Origin: Mycobacterium sp. ELW1
GTDB lineage: Bacteria; Actinomycetota; Actinomycetes; Mycobacteriales; Mycobacteriaceae
Assembly: GCF_008329905.1 (NCBI RefSeq)
Contig: NZ_CP032155.1
Location: 434,001-498,000 of the forward strand
Reading direction: 5' to 3'
DNA: 64,000 bases
Positions within the stretch are counted from its first letter, which is position 1. Each line of letters begins with the position of its first letter. This document shows, one piece after another, positions 43,368 to 54,303 of the stretch. The notes under the pieces were generated by a model, which saw nothing but the letters and a program-made list of their open reading frames with translations, had not been told where the DNA came from and ran no database searches. Position numbers and translations under genes: made by a program.

Positions 43368-46300
43368 CCCGCCTGATCTTCGAGGCCGGCCGGCGGTTGC
43401 CGGCCCCCAGGCCAACAAGGGGGCGATCGTCATCGAGCCGCCACCCGAGCTGCCGCGGGTTGTGCCCGCGTCGCTGCTGCGCCGCGCGCTGCCGTTCCTG
43501 ATCGTGATCCTGATTGTCGGCATGATCGTCGCGATGGTGGCCACCGGGATGAAACTCATCTCGCCGCAGACGCTGTTCTTCCCGTTCGTCTTGCTGCTGG
43601 CGGCTACCGCGCTGTACCGCGGCACCGACAACAAGATGCGTACCGAGGAGGTGGACGCCGAACGCGCCGACTACCTGCGCTACCTGTCGGTCATCCGGGA
43701 CAACGTGCGCGCCGAGGCCGCCGCGCAACGCGATGCGCTGTTGTGGTCGCACCCCGACCCCTCGGCGTTGACCGTCATCCCGGGATCCCGCCGGCAGTGG
43801 GAGCGCGATCCGCACGACAGCGACTTCCTGGTCCTGCGTGTCGGGCTGCACGACGTACCGCTGGCGACCACGCTGCGCGTCAAGGACACTGCCGACGAGG
43901 TCGACCTGGAGCCGGTGTCACACAGCGCATTACGTGCCCTGCTGGACACGCAGCGCACTGTTCACGACGCTCCGCGCGGAATCGACTTGACGACGGTGTC
44001 GCGGATCACCGTCCACGGCGACGCCGACGAGGTCAGGGCTGTGTTGCGTGCCTGGTTGGCTCACGCGGTCACGTGGCATGACGCGGCGTCCCTGGGTATC
44101 GCGCTGGCCAGCCCCGACTTGGAGTCTCCGGCCTGGAACTGGCTGAAATGGCTGCCGCACAGCGATATTCCGGGTCAGCTCGACGGCTGCGGTCCGGCTC
44201 GATACCTTGCGGCGAACACCGACGACCTGATCGCGGCGATCGGGCCTGCGCTCGCCGACCGCCCACTGTTCGGCGTCGACGCCGACGATCCGCTGCGCCA
44301 CCTGCTGGTGGTTGTCGACGATCCGGGCCACGCGCCGGAGGACTCGGTGCTCGCCACCGGCCTGGCCGGGGTCACGGTGATCTACACCGCCGCATCCCAA
44401 TCCGCCCCGCGGCCGGGGCAGTACGCCGACCCGGAGCGGCCGATCTTGCGGGTTGTGGGCGGGACGATCGAGCGTTGGGAGAGCGACGGCTGGCGGACCT
44501 ACGTCGCCCACGCCGACCGGTTGACACAGGAGGACGCCGTGCATCTGGCGCGCGGCCTGGCACGATGGGACTCCAACCCCACCCACACCGGACTTCGCTC
44601 ACCGGCCACCAGGGGCGCGAGCTTCACCACACTGATGGGCATTCCGGACGCGTCGGCACTCGACATCGCGGACGTATGGGCGCCCCGCCTTCGTGACGAG
44701 GAGCTACGGGTACCGATCGGTGTCACCGCAACCGGTGTGCCGCTGTACTTCGACCTCAAAGACGAGGCTGAAGGCGGGATGGGTCCGCACGGTCTGATGA
44801 TCGGCATGACGGGTTCCGGCAAGTCGCAGATGCTGATGTCGATCCTGTTGTCGTTGTTGACGACTCACTCGGCCGACCGGCTCATCGTGATCTACGTCGA
44901 CTTCAAAGGTGAGGCCGGCGCCGACATCTTCCGCAACTTTCCGCAGGTGGTCGCCGTCATCTCCAATATGGCGGAGAAGAAGTCGCTGGCCGACCGGTTC
45001 GCCGACACGCTGCGCGGTGAGGTCGCCCGCCGGGAGGGTCTGCTGCGTGATGCCGGCCGTCGCGTGCAGGGCAGCGCGTTCGGCTCGGTCGCCGAGTACG
45101 AGGCCGCGCGGCCGGCCGCCGAGGCGGTGGGCATCGAACTGCCGCCACTGCCAACGCTGTTCGTCGTCGCCGACGAGTTCACCTTGATGCTGGCCGAGCA
45201 CCCGGAGTACGCGGAGCTGTTCGACTACGTCGCTCGCAAGGGGCGTTCGTTCCGGATCCACATCCTGTTCGCCTCGCAGACTCTCGACATCGGTCGCATC
45301 CGCGATATCGACAAGAACACCTCGTATCGAATCGGTCTCAAGGTGGCCAGCCCCGCGGTCTCGCGGCAAGTCATCGGTGTCGAGGACGCGTATCACATCG
45401 AATCAGGCAGGGAACACAAGGGAGTCGGCTTTCTGGTGCCCTCGCCGGGAGCCGCGCCGATCAAATTCCGCAGCACCTATGTCGACGGCATCTACGACCC
45501 GCCGCGCCCGGTCACGTCGTACGCGGTGCCGTCCGCACCTGATCCGGTGCCGTTCACGGCCGGGCCGGCCGCGCTCGACGAGGACATCGTGGTGCTCTCC
45601 GAGCACGAGATGGAGCCGGCCCCCGTGCCCCGCAAGCTGATCACCACCATCGGTGAGCAACTGGCTCAGTACGGCCCGAAAGCGCCGGCACTGTGGCTAC
45701 CCCCGCTGGACGAGCACATCGCGCTGCACGACGTGCTCGCGGGTGCGGCCGTACCGGAGCGGCAGTGGCGCTGGCCGCTGGGAGAGATCGACCTGCCGTT
45801 CGAGATGCGTCGCGAGCCGCTGGTTTTCGATGCCACCTCGTCGGCGGGCAACGTGGTGATCCACGGCGGTGCCAAGTCCGGGAAGTCGACGGCGCTGCAG
45901 ACCTTCGTGCTGTCGGCGGCGCAGCTGCACTCGCCGCGCGACGTCACGTTTTACGTCCTGGATTACGGTGGCGGACGTCTGCGCGGCCTGGAAGACCTGG
46001 CCCACGTGGGTAGCGTGGCCTCGCCGCTGGAACCGGAGCGGATCCGGCGCACGTTCGGCGAGCTGGAGCAGCTGCTGCGGTCGCGGCAGCGCAATGCCGG
46101 ACACCAGGGCGGCTACTCCGACTCCTACGGTGAAGTGTTCCTGCTGATCGACAATCTGTACGCCTTCGGCCGCGACAACACCGACCAGTTCAACACGCGC
46201 AACCCGCTGTTGGCTGACGTGACCGAACTGGCGAATACCGGTTTGGCACACGGTATCCACGTCGTCATCACCACGCCGAACTGGCTCGAGGTGCCGCTGG

Positions 46301-47358
46301 CGATGCGCGACGGGCTCGGGTTGCGCCTGGAACTGCGGCTGCCGGACCCCCGTGACAGCAATGTCCGGGTCACCGACAGCCTGCGCAGGCCCGCCGAGTC
46401 GGTGCCGCACAACCAGCCCGGCCGGGGATTGACGATGGCCGGGGAGCACTTCCTGTTCGCCGAGCCTGATCTTGCTCGCATACCGGCGATCAACGCCGCG
46501 TACCCGGGGCTGCACGCCCCGGCGGTGCGGCTGCTGCCTGCCGATCTGGAGCCGCAGGTCGTGGCCCCCCTGCATCGGGGCGGTGAGCGAGTGGTGCTGG
46601 GACAACGCGAGTTCGATCTCGGCGCGGTGGTGCACGATTTCGCCGAGCACCCGCTGCTGATGGTGCTCGGCGACAGCAAGTCGGGCAAAACCACCCTGCT
46701 GCGCCACCTCATCCGCACCGTCCGCGACAATTCCGGCGCCGAGGACGTCGCGTTCACCGTGTTCGACCGTCGCCTGCACCTCGTCGACGAACCGCTCTTC
46801 CCGGACAACGAGTACAGCGCGAACATCGACCGGGTGACGCCGGCCGTGATGGGACTGTCGGCACTGATCGAACAGCGCCGGCCACCGGCGGGCCTGACCG
46901 CCGGTGAACTGTCGGCCTGGGACTACCGCACCCGCACGGCTTCGGCGCACACCCACTTCCTGATCATCGACGACGTCGACCAGATCCCGGACGGCCCGGC
47001 GATGAGTGGCCCGTACGCCGGGCACCGACCATGGACACCACTGATCGGACTGCTCTCCGCTGCAGGTGATCTCGGCCTCCGAGTGATCGTCACCGGCCGA
47101 GCGAGCGGGTCGGCGCACGCGCTGATGACCAATCCGCTGCTGCGCCGCATGAGCGATCTGCAGGCAACAGTGCTGATGTTGTCGGGCAATCCGGCCGATG
47201 GCGCCAAGATCCGCGGACATCGGTTCACCAGGCTTCCCGCCGGGCGGGCGATGCTGCTCGGTGACAGCGACGGCGTCGATCATGTCCAACTGGTCAACCC
47301 GTTTGCCCTCGCGCACAGCGCATCTCACGCGCGCTACCCAGAGGAGGATCCGTCATGA
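43364..47358 (+). CDS. eccC3: ESX-3 FtsK/SpoIIIE ATPase EccC3 (one-base frameshift near the N-terminus)
   Basis: About 1331 aa once one base is restored; M. tuberculosis EccC3 has about 1330. It is the motor and substrate receptor of ESX-3 in the inner membrane. Two membrane helices lie near the start ([35 protein letters not shown]). Three ATPase domains have Walker A GMTGSGKS (about 481), GGAKSGKS (about 834) and GDSKSGKT (about 1103). The true start is the ATG at 43364 ([15 protein letters not shown]), overlapping the eccB3 stop. After 15 residues the frame is lost at the CCCCC run 43404-43408. One more C gives the expected [17 protein letters not shown]. As written, only a shorter frame from GTG 43462 is open. 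It overlaps the PE5 gene by 4 bp. Confidence 0.93.
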
Positions 47359-47666
47359 CCCTGCGTGTTGTCCCAGAGGGGCTGGCCGCGGCCAGCGCCC
47401 AGGTAACGGCTCTCACGGCACGATTGACCGCCGCGAACGCGGCTGCCGCCCCGTTGATCACGGCGGTGCTGCCGCCGGGCTCGGATCCCGTCTCGCTGCA
47501 GACCGCTGCCGGCTTCAGCGCCCAGGGACTCGAGCACACCTCGACGGCCACCCAGGGTGCGATCGAACTCGGCCGATCCGGCGCCGCGGTGGGCGAGTCC
47601 GGAGCCGGCTACGCTGCCACCGATGCCGCCTCGGCGAGCTCCTACGTGATCGCACGGGGAGGCTGA
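47355..47666 (+). CDS. PE5: PE family protein PE5 (ESX-3)
   Basis: 103 aa PE protein, secreted through ESX-3 as a heterodimer with PPE4. Two-helix PE domain ([20 protein letters not shown] ... [20 protein letters not shown]) with the C-terminal YxxxD/E-type secretion signal (YAATDA). Matches Rv0285 in place, size and text. ATGA overlap with eccC3 and 1-bp overlap with the PPE4 gene. Confidence 0.95.
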   Translation: MTLRVVPEGLAAASAQVTALTARLTAANAAAAPLITAVLPPGSDPVSLQTAAGFSAQGLEHTSTATQGAIELGRSGAAVGESGAGYAATDAASASSYVIARGG

Positions 47667-49204
47667 TGACCGCGCCAATCTGGTTCGCGTCGCCGCCGGA
47701 GGTGCATTCGGCGCTGTTGAGTGCCGGCCCCGGTGCCGGTCAGATGCTCGCCGCGGCCGCGGCGTGGACGGCGCTGAGCGTCGAATACGCCGATGCCGCA
47801 GCTGAACTCACCCAGATTCTCGCTGCCGTTCAGGCCGGATCATGGCAGGGGCCGAGCGCAGAACAGTATGTTGTGAGCCACGCGCCCTACCTGGCGTGGC
47901 TCGAGCAGGCCAGCGCGCACAGCGCCGGTGCCGCCGCCCAGCAGGAGACGGCCGCCGCCGCCTATACCGCGGCGCTGGCCGCGATGCCGACGCTGCCCGA
48001 ACTGGCCGCCAACCACACGGTCCACGGGGTGCTGATGGCCACGAACTTCCTCGGAATCAACACAATTCCGATCGCCCTGAACGAGGCGGACTATGTCCGG
48101 ATGTGGATCCAGGCGGCCACCACGATGAGTGTCTACCAAACCGTCGCCGGCACCGCGCTGGCCGCAGCCCCTCGGAGCGTGCCCGCTCCGACGATCGTGC
48201 TGCCGGGTGCAGAAGCCGCATCGTCGACGATGGCGCTGGCGACCGCAGCGCAGCCGCAGGCCGGCGAATCCGGTTCGGCACTGACCAATTCCAACAGCAT
48301 CCTGGATCTGCTGGAGGCTTACATCAAGTCACTCCCGGACGGCGATCTGATCTGGGACTTTCTCACCCATCCGGTTCAGAGCCTTCAGCAGATCATCGTC
48401 GATTTCCTGACCAACCCGGTCCAGGCCTGGCAGACATGGGGTCCGCTGCTGTCCGCATTGCTGTACCAGGCGATCTTCCAGCCGGTCGGGTGGACCACGT
48501 GGGGGCTGGTCTTGAGCTCACCGCTGTGGGCCCCGATGCTCCTCGTCGCCGGCCTGCCCCTGCTGGGATTGTTGACGCTGGTACCGAATCCGGCCGCCCC
48601 TGATGTCGCACCCGAGCCGGCCCCGGCGCCGCTCCAAGCGCGGCAACCCAACGTCTGGCCGGTGTCGTCGGCGGCGCCGACCGCGCCCGCCACCGCGCCC
48701 GCGGCACCGTCCGCCGCCGGTTCGCCGGCCGCCGCCCCGGCACCGGCGACGCCGGCACCGGCAGCGCAGGCGATGTTCTACGCGGTCGGCGGGGCCGACC
48801 CCGACGACGGCCCCGGCCCGTCACTGACCGAGGGCAGCGGCGCCAAGGCCCCGGTGTCCGAGGCGGCACCCGCCGCGGCTGCGCTGTCCTCGGTGCAAGC
48901 CAAGGAACGCGCGCAGCGACGACGTGCCCAGCGACTCAAGGACCGCGGGCACCGGGACGAGTACATGGACCTCAACAGCGACACCGGCGTATCCGCCGAA
49001 CCGCCTGCGCCGCCCACCACGTCGTCCTCCGACCGCGGTGCGGGAACGCTCGGATTCACCGGCACCGCGACCAAAGCTCGCGATGTCACCGCCGCGGGTC
49101 TTACCGAGTTCACCGGTGACACACACCACGAAAGCCCTGTCACGCCGATGCTTCCGGCCACGTGGGACAGCGATCCATTCGAGAGAGATCACCACCGAGA
49201 ATGA
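47666..49204 (+). CDS. PPE4: PPE family protein PPE4 (ESX-3)
   Basis: 512 aa. PPE domain about 1-175 ([20 protein letters not shown], WxG-like [10 protein letters not shown], EspG-binding tip region). It is followed by a hydrophobic middle (about 275-310, [20 protein letters not shown]), an Ala/Pro-rich linker (about 315-375) and a charged tail with an [20 protein letters not shown] motif. Size equals M. tuberculosis PPE4 (513 aa). It pairs with PE5, is chaperoned by EspG3 and is reported in M. tuberculosis to aid siderophore-linked iron uptake. The ATG shares a base with the PE5 stop (TGATG). Confidence 0.94.
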   Translation: MTAPIWFASPPEVHSALLSAGPGAGQMLAAAAAWTALSVEYADAAAELTQILAAVQAGSWQGPSAEQYVVSHAPYLAWLEQASAHSAGAAAQQETAAAAYTAALAAMPTLPELAANHTVHGVLMATNFLGINTIPIALNEADYVRMWIQAATTMSVYQTVAGTALAAAPRSVPAPTIVLPGAEAASSTMALATAAQPQAGESGSALTNSNSILDLLEAYIKSLPDGDLIWDFLTHPVQSLQQIIVDFLTNPVQAWQTWGPLLSALLYQAIFQPVGWTTWGLVLSSPLWAPMLLVAGLPLLGLLTLVPNPAAPDVAPEPAPAPLQARQPNVWPVSSAAPTAPATAPAAPSAAGSPAAAPAPATPAPAAQAMFYAVGGADPDDGPGPSLTEGSGAKAPVSEAAPAAAALSSVQAKERAQRRRAQRLKDRGHRDEYMDLNSDTGVSAEPPAPPTTSSSDRGAGTLGFTGTATKARDVTAAGLTEFTGDTHHESPVTPMLPATWDSDPFERDHHRE

Positions 49205-49217
49205 TGGGAGAAATACC

Positions 49218-49511
49218 GTGAGCATGCTGGATGCGCACATACCGCAACTCGTGGCCGCCGAGGCCGCCTTCGGGGCCAAGACGGCGCTGATGCGCAGCAC
49301 CATCGCACAGGCCGAACAAGCCGCGATGTCTTCGCAGGCGTTCCACATGGGCGAATCCTCGGCCGCGTTCCAAGCCGCGCATGCGCGGTTCGTCGAGGTG
49401 GCCGCAAAGGTCAACTCCCTGCTCGACATCGCGCAGGTGAACCTCGGCGAGGCCGGCGCGACCTACGTAGCCCAAGATGCCGCAGCGGCAACGACATACG
49501 GAGGATTCTGA
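49218..49511 (+). CDS. esxG: ESAT-6-like protein EsxG
   Basis: 97 aa WXG100-family substrate of ESX-3, identical in length to M. tuberculosis EsxG (TB9.8). Sequence [20 protein letters not shown] ... [19 protein letters not shown]. The WxG turn is replaced by the AFHMGES form normal for EsxG. GTG start with GGGAG upstream. Its stop overlaps esxH (TGATG). Forms a tight 1:1 complex with EsxH. Confidence 0.95.
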   Translation: MSMLDAHIPQLVAAEAAFGAKTALMRSTIAQAEQAAMSSQAFHMGESSAAFQAAHARFVEVAAKVNSLLDIAQVNLGEAGATYVAQDAAAATTYGGF

Positions 49512-49798
49512 TGTCCCAGATCATGTACAACTACCCGGCCATGCTGGGGCATGCCGGTGACATGGCCGGCTACGCAGGCACGCTGCAGGCCGTCGGAGCC
49601 GATATCGCCACTGAACAGTCCGCACTGCAGGGGGCCTGGCAAGGCGAGAGCGGGATGACCTACCAGGCATGGCAGGCACAGTGGAACCTCGCCATGGAGG
49701 AACTGGTGCGCGCGTACCGGGCGATGGCAGGCACCCACGAAACCAACACCTTGTCGATGCATGCGCGTGATCAGGCCGAAGGTGCCAAGTGGGGCTGA
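49511..49798 (+). CDS. esxH: ESAT-6-like protein EsxH
   Basis: 95 aa WXG100 partner of EsxG, matching TB10.4 of M. tuberculosis (96 aa). [20 protein letters not shown], the WQGES turn and the C-terminal [20 protein letters not shown] are visible. The complex is secreted by ESX-3 and is needed for iron acquisition; in pathogens it also blocks host ESCRT. His residues near the C-terminus (H79-H84 region) correspond to the zinc site reported for EsxG-EsxH. Confidence 0.96.
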   Translation: MSQIMYNYPAMLGHAGDMAGYAGTLQAVGADIATEQSALQGAWQGESGMTYQAWQAQWNLAMEELVRAYRAMAGTHETNTLSMHARDQAEGAKWG

Positions 49799-49801
49799 GG
49801 C

Positions 49802-50641
49802 GTGGCCGCACCTAACGCGGTCGAGCTGACCGCTGACGCGGCGTGGTGTGTGGCGGAAAGCATTGGTGCAGGCTCGTTTCCGTGGGTGCTGGCGATCACG
49901 CCTGCGGTGGCCGACCAGCGTGAGGCGCCAGCGATCCTGGCCCGGCTACGCACCGAGCTGACTCGCGCACGGGTGATGTCCGAGGACGGCACGGTGGAAC
50001 CCGCGGTGGCCCGCTGGACGCGTACGGTCTGCGCGCCGGACCGGTGGCTCGAGCTTCGCTACGTTCGGGGCGCCGGCACCGAGATGCTGCGCGGCCTGGT
50101 GGCCCGTCGCGGAGAGCGCACCGTGGTGGCGCTGCGCAGTGGGGAGCTCGTCACTCTCACCGAGCTCGACATCAGTGATCCGTCAGCGCTTGCCGTAGTC
50201 GTTACGGCCGGGTTGGCCGGTCGCTCACCGGCGCGGTTCGGGGAGTTCACCCTGCCAACCCGGGCTGGGCTCCGCGCCGACGAAAAGTTGCGGGCCGGAG
50301 CCGATCTCGATCGGGTTCTCGAACACCTGGGCATACCGGGCTCCGCGGTTCCGGTCGTGCGATCGGTGTTCACCGGGCCGCGCAGTTACGTCGAGATCCG
50401 CGCGGGTTCCGCCCACGACGGTGTGCACAGCCTCAGCGACGTCGGCGTGGGCATCGTCGACAGTGAGGCCGGCCGCGTGCTGGTGAACCCGGAACGCGCA
50501 GCCGACGGGGAGTGGCTGTCGACCTTCTCGCCGGGCACCCCGTTCGCGATCGCGCTGGCCCTCGACCGGCTCACCGACACGCTGGCGGATGGGCGCTGGT
50601 TCCCGTCCGTCGCGCTGACGCGCGACTTCACAATGAATTGA
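49802..50641 (+). CDS. espG3: ESX-3 PE/PPE chaperone EspG3
   Basis: 279 aa cytosolic chaperone that binds the PPE tip and keeps PE5-PPE4 soluble and specific for ESX-3. Text [31 protein letters not shown] and the C-terminal [20 protein letters not shown] match the EspG family. GTG start 3 bp after esxH. M. tuberculosis EspG3 has 295 aa. Confidence 0.94.
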   Translation: MAAPNAVELTADAAWCVAESIGAGSFPWVLAITPAVADQREAPAILARLRTELTRARVMSEDGTVEPAVARWTRTVCAPDRWLELRYVRGAGTEMLRGLVARRGERTVVALRSGELVTLTELDISDPSALAVVVTAGLAGRSPARFGEFTLPTRAGLRADEKLRAGADLDRVLEHLGIPGSAVPVVRSVFTGPRSYVEIRAGSAHDGVHSLSDVGVGIVDSEAGRVLVNPERAADGEWLSTFSPGTPFAIALALDRLTDTLADGRWFPSVALTRDFTMN

Positions 50642-50658
50642 CAAGAGAGAGAACAACA

Positions 50659-52050
50659 ATGACCGAAACCCCGGTGCTGCCGATCGTGCGGGTCGCCGTT
50701 CTGGCGTATGGCCGGATCACCGACGTGGCGCTGCCCGCGGAGTTGCCGCTACGCGAGATCCTGCCCGCCGTGAAGCGGTTGGTGCCGCCGGACTCCGAGG
50801 ACGAGACCGCGAGCCCCACCCCGATGACCCTCGCCCCGATCGGCGGGCCGCCGTTCAGCGTCGACGCGAGCCTGGACACCGTCGGCGTGGTGGACGGTGA
50901 TCTGCTTGCACTGCAGCCTGTTCCGGCCGGACCGGCCGCGACCGGCGTGGTGGAGGACGTCGCCGACGCCGCCGTCATCTTCTCGGCCGCCCGTACCCGG
51001 CCGTGGGGACCGCACCGCCTGCAGGTGGGCGCGCGACTGGCCGCCGCGGTGTTCATCGTGGCACTGTCCGCGGTTGCGATCACCCACCGCGCCGTGACCG
51101 CCTCGGTGATCGGTCTGTACGCGGTCGCCGCGCTGGCGGTACTCACCGCGGTCACCGGACTGGTGTTGCGGACCAGGTCCGCCCGGCTCGCCACCCAGGT
51201 GTCGGCGGCGGCCTTGCTGCCCATCGCGTCGGCCTTCTGGCTCGCCGTGCCGGGACTGTGGGGATCCCCGCACGTGATGCTCGCCGCGGCCGGGGTGGCC
51301 GCGTGGTCGTTGATCGTGTTGACCCAGACCGAGGACGGCGTCGGGTTGTTCACCGCCACAGCCGTTGTCGGCGTCGGTGCGTTGCTGGTGGCCGGTGCCG
51401 CTGCGCTGTGGCAACTCCCCGCCCGGACCGTGGGGTGTGCCCTGATCCTGGTTGCCCTGCTGCTCACCGTGTCGGCCCCCGCGCTTGCGGCGATGTGGGC
51501 CCGGTTCCCGCTGCCGGTGATCCCGGCCCCCGGTGATCCGACGCCGTCGAGCCCCGCGGCACGGCTGCTGGCCGATCTGCCGCGCCGGGTCCGGGTCGGC
51601 GAGGCGCACCAGACCGGTGTTATCGCGGGCAGCGTGGTGCTGTCCAGCGCCGGGTCGCTGATCGTGGCCGGGCGCACCGAAGGTCCCGGGATCTGGGGCT
51701 GGTATCTGGTGGCGGCTGCCGCAGCCGCGGCTGTGCTGCGCGCCAGGGTGTGGGACACCGCGGCGTGCAAGGGCTGGCTGCTCGCTCAGCCGTTCCTGGT
51801 GACCGCGGGACTGCTGGTCGCCTTCGCCGCCGAGCACCGCTTCGTCCCCGCGCTGTGGGCGCTCGTGGTGCTCGGAGCGCTCACCGCGGTGTGGGTGATC
51901 GTGGCCGTCAATCCGGATACAGCCTCCGCGGACCGCTATTCGCTACCGGTGCGGCGACTGGTGGGTTTCCTCGCCGCCGGCGTGGACGCATCGCTGATCC
52001 CGGTGATGGCCTATCTCGTAGGCCTCTTCACATGGGTTCTCGATCGATGA
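50659..52050 (+). CDS. eccD3: ESX-3 membrane channel component EccD3
   Basis: 463 aa. N-terminal ubiquitin-like domain (about 1-95, LPIVRVAVLAYGRITDVALP ... VVDGDLLALQP) followed by 11 or so hydrophobic helices, for example AAVFIVALSAVAITHRAV and ALWALVVLGALTAVWVIVAV. EccD dimers line the membrane pore. M. tuberculosis EccD3 has 472 aa. ATG 50659 lies 17 bp after espG3 with AGAGAGAACAAC upstream. The end overlaps mycP3 by 4 bp. Confidence 0.95.
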   Translation: MTETPVLPIVRVAVLAYGRITDVALPAELPLREILPAVKRLVPPDSEDETASPTPMTLAPIGGPPFSVDASLDTVGVVDGDLLALQPVPAGPAATGVVEDVADAAVIFSAARTRPWGPHRLQVGARLAAAVFIVALSAVAITHRAVTASVIGLYAVAALAVLTAVTGLVLRTRSARLATQVSAAALLPIASAFWLAVPGLWGSPHVMLAAAGVAAWSLIVLTQTEDGVGLFTATAVVGVGALLVAGAAALWQLPARTVGCALILVALLLTVSAPALAAMWARFPLPVIPAPGDPTPSSPAARLLADLPRRVRVGEAHQTGVIAGSVVLSSAGSLIVAGRTEGPGIWGWYLVAAAAAAAVLRARVWDTAACKGWLLAQPFLVTAGLLVAFAAEHRFVPALWALVVLGALTAVWVIVAVNPDTASADRYSLPVRRLVGFLAAGVDASLIPVMAYLVGLFTWVLDR

Positions 52051-53414
52051 TGCGCGCCGCCGCGGTTGCCGCGGTGGTACTGCTGGTCGCGGCCCCGGCG
52101 GCCGGCGCCGTGAACCCACCCGTCGCCGACCCCGGGGCGCAACCGCCGGCCGGGACCGCTGGACCGACCGCCGGGATGTCCCAGCGGTCCGAATGCGTGA
52201 CGACCGGGCTGCGTCCCGGCAGCGATCCAGCCGGTGTGAGCCCCAATCAGAAGATGCTCGATCTCGCAGGAGCGCAGAAGTATTCGCGCGGCGAGGGTCA
52301 GACCGTCGCCGTCATCGACACCGGTGTCCGGCCGGGCCCGCGGCTACCGAATGTGGTCGGTGGCGGTGACTACCTCTCCTCGGGCGACGGGCTGACGGAT
52401 TGTGACGGCCACGGAACGCTGGTGGCCGGGATCATCGGAGGACAACCCGGACCCGACGGATTCAGCGGAGTCGCACCGGGCGCGCGGTTGCTGTCCATAC
52501 GGCAGGCCTCGCCGCGGTTCTCGCCCAGCGCCGGGGGAAGGGACCCGGCCTCGGTCCAGGCGAACGTGGAGATCGAAACCCTGGCCCGCGCGGTCGTTCA
52601 TGCCGCCGACCTCGGCGCCACCGTCATCAACATCTCCACCACCACCTGCCTGACGCCCGACAAGCTCGGCGATCAACAGACTTTGGGCGCCGCGCTGCGC
52701 TACGCCGCGATCGACAAAGACGCCGTCATCGTCGCCGCCGCGGGCAACGCCGGGGCCTCCATGGATGGCACGCCGGGCACCCAGTGCGCGTCGAATCCGC
52801 CGGGCGACTCGGCCAACACCGGGGACCCGCGCAACTGGGCGGGCGTCAGTTCCGTATCGGTCCCGTCGTGGTGGCAGCCCTACGTCCTGTCGGTTGCGGC
52901 GCTCACCGCGGACGGACAGCCGACCGACTTCACCATGGCCGGCCCGTGGGTGGGCGTCGCCGCACCGGGGGAGAACGTCGTCTCGCTGAGCAACGATGCC
53001 GGGGGCGGGCTGGCCAACGGCATGCCCGACGGGCGCGGCGGGATGTCGCCGCTGAACGGAACAAGTTTCGCCGCTGCCTACGTCGCCGGGGCCGCCGCCC
53101 TGGTCCGTAGCCGCAACCCGGGGATGCGCTCTGACGAGGTGGTCCGGCGGTTGACGGCCACCGCGCACAACGCGGCGCAGGCACCGTCCAATCTGGTCGG
53201 TGCCGGAGCGCTGGATCCGGTCGGCGCCCTCACCTGGACCGTCAGCCCGGCCAGTGACATGGCACCGGCCACCAAACGCGTTGCGGCGCCGACACCGCCA
53301 TCGCCGGTCGATCACACCCCGCGCACGGTGGCCTTCATCGGAACGGCCGTGCTCGCGGCTGCCGTCATCATGGTCGCGGTCGTCACCCGCAGACGCAAGG
53401 AAGAACGAGAATGA
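52047..53414 (+). CDS. mycP3: ESX-3 mycosin protease MycP3
   Basis: 455 aa membrane-anchored subtilisin-like protease that stabilises the ESX-3 complex. Signal peptide (MMRAAAVAAVVLLVAAPAAG), catalytic triad D91 (VIDTGV), H122 (DGHGTLVAG) and S340 (NGTSFAAAYVAG), C-terminal transmembrane helix (VAFIGTAVLAAAVIMVAVV) and a basic tail. ATG 52047 is chosen since it gives an ATGA overlap with eccD3; ATG 52032 is also in frame. M. tuberculosis MycP3 has 461 aa. Confidence 0.94.
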   Translation: MMRAAAVAAVVLLVAAPAAGAVNPPVADPGAQPPAGTAGPTAGMSQRSECVTTGLRPGSDPAGVSPNQKMLDLAGAQKYSRGEGQTVAVIDTGVRPGPRLPNVVGGGDYLSSGDGLTDCDGHGTLVAGIIGGQPGPDGFSGVAPGARLLSIRQASPRFSPSAGGRDPASVQANVEIETLARAVVHAADLGATVINISTTTCLTPDKLGDQQTLGAALRYAAIDKDAVIVAAAGNAGASMDGTPGTQCASNPPGDSANTGDPRNWAGVSSVSVPSWWQPYVLSVAALTADGQPTDFTMAGPWVGVAAPGENVVSLSNDAGGGLANGMPDGRGGMSPLNGTSFAAAYVAGAAALVRSRNPGMRSDEVVRRLTATAHNAAQAPSNLVGAGALDPVGALTWTVSPASDMAPATKRVAAPTPPSPVDHTPRTVAFIGTAVLAAAVIMVAVVTRRRKEERE

Positions 53415-54289
53415 CTGAAATCAAGGGACCGGGCGCCGGTCGGCTCACTGTTGTCGGGTTGGCGATCGTCACCGCGGTGCTGGCATACCCCTGGCGGTCG
53501 ACCACCGATCGGTGGGCGCTGGGTACCGCGGTTGCCGTGATGCTGGTGTCGCTGATCTGGTGGCGCGGTCACTTCATGACGACAATCCTGTGGCGTCGCC
53601 TGCGAGTTCTGCTGAACCGCAGTCCGATTGAGGGCGCGTCGGCCGACCTCCGCGGGGCGGGCACTGACGCGGTCACGACTGCTCTGTTGCGGGTGGACAG
53701 CCGAGAGGGTGAACTACCCCTCGGCGTACTCACCGGCTACCTCGACCGCTATGGGTTGGTGTGCGACGCCGTTCGGGTCACCACCCGCACGGGTCCCGAC
53801 GCGGCCACGACGTGGATCGGTCTGACATTCAGTGGCGCACGCAATCTGGCGGCGCTGCAAGGCCGATCGGCGGCGATACCGCTGCATCAGACCGCCGAGA
53901 ACGCGGCTCGGCGGCTGGCCGGCCATCTATATGAAAGCGGTTGGACCGCAACGCTCGTCGATGCGGATGATGTGCCCGCCCTCGCCGCGACGGATGCCCG
54001 CGAGCGGTGGCGATCGGTCACCGACGCGCGCGGCTACCTCACGACCTACACGGTCGCCGATCCCCGGACGGCGCTGGGCGGGGTGAGTGCTGCCGGGGCG
54101 CAAGAGGTCTGGACGGTGGTGGAGATCGCCGGGCCCTCGCGGCGCACCGATCTCAAGGCCGGCGTTGCGATTCGAACCGACGGTCCGCCTTCCACATCAT
54201 CTCCTTTGCCGGGGCTGGTGGCTATCTCCGGACGACAGGCCCGCGCTCTGGCTGCACTGCACCCGTTGTCCGGCGTGCGACTCGTCTGA
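53411..54289 (+). CDS. eccE3: ESX-3 membrane complex protein EccE3
   Basis: 292 aa peripheral membrane component of the ESX-3 complex. Two N-terminal helices (LTVVGLAIVTAVLAYPW; ALGTAVAVMLVSLIWW), then a soluble domain with RGAGTDAVTTALLRVDSREG and SGWTATLVDADDVPAL. Somewhat shorter than M. tuberculosis EccE3 (331 aa). ATGA overlap with mycP3. It is followed 14 bp later by the siderophore-interacting reductase gene, probably in the same transcript. Confidence 0.93.
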   Translation: MTEIKGPGAGRLTVVGLAIVTAVLAYPWRSTTDRWALGTAVAVMLVSLIWWRGHFMTTILWRRLRVLLNRSPIEGASADLRGAGTDAVTTALLRVDSREGELPLGVLTGYLDRYGLVCDAVRVTTRTGPDAATTWIGLTFSGARNLAALQGRSAAIPLHQTAENAARRLAGHLYESGWTATLVDADDVPALAATDARERWRSVTDARGYLTTYTVADPRTALGGVSAAGAQEVWTVVEIAGPSRRTDLKAGVAIRTDGPPSTSSPLPGLVAISGRQARALAALHPLSGVRLV

Positions 54290-54303
54290 GGAAAGGAGCG
54301 CCA

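Noticed and set aside
47198-47665. PPE4 starting upstream within eccC3/PE5
   Set aside because: The open frame extends upstream only by chance; [11 protein letters not shown] directly after the ATG at 47666 is the conserved PPE N-terminus.
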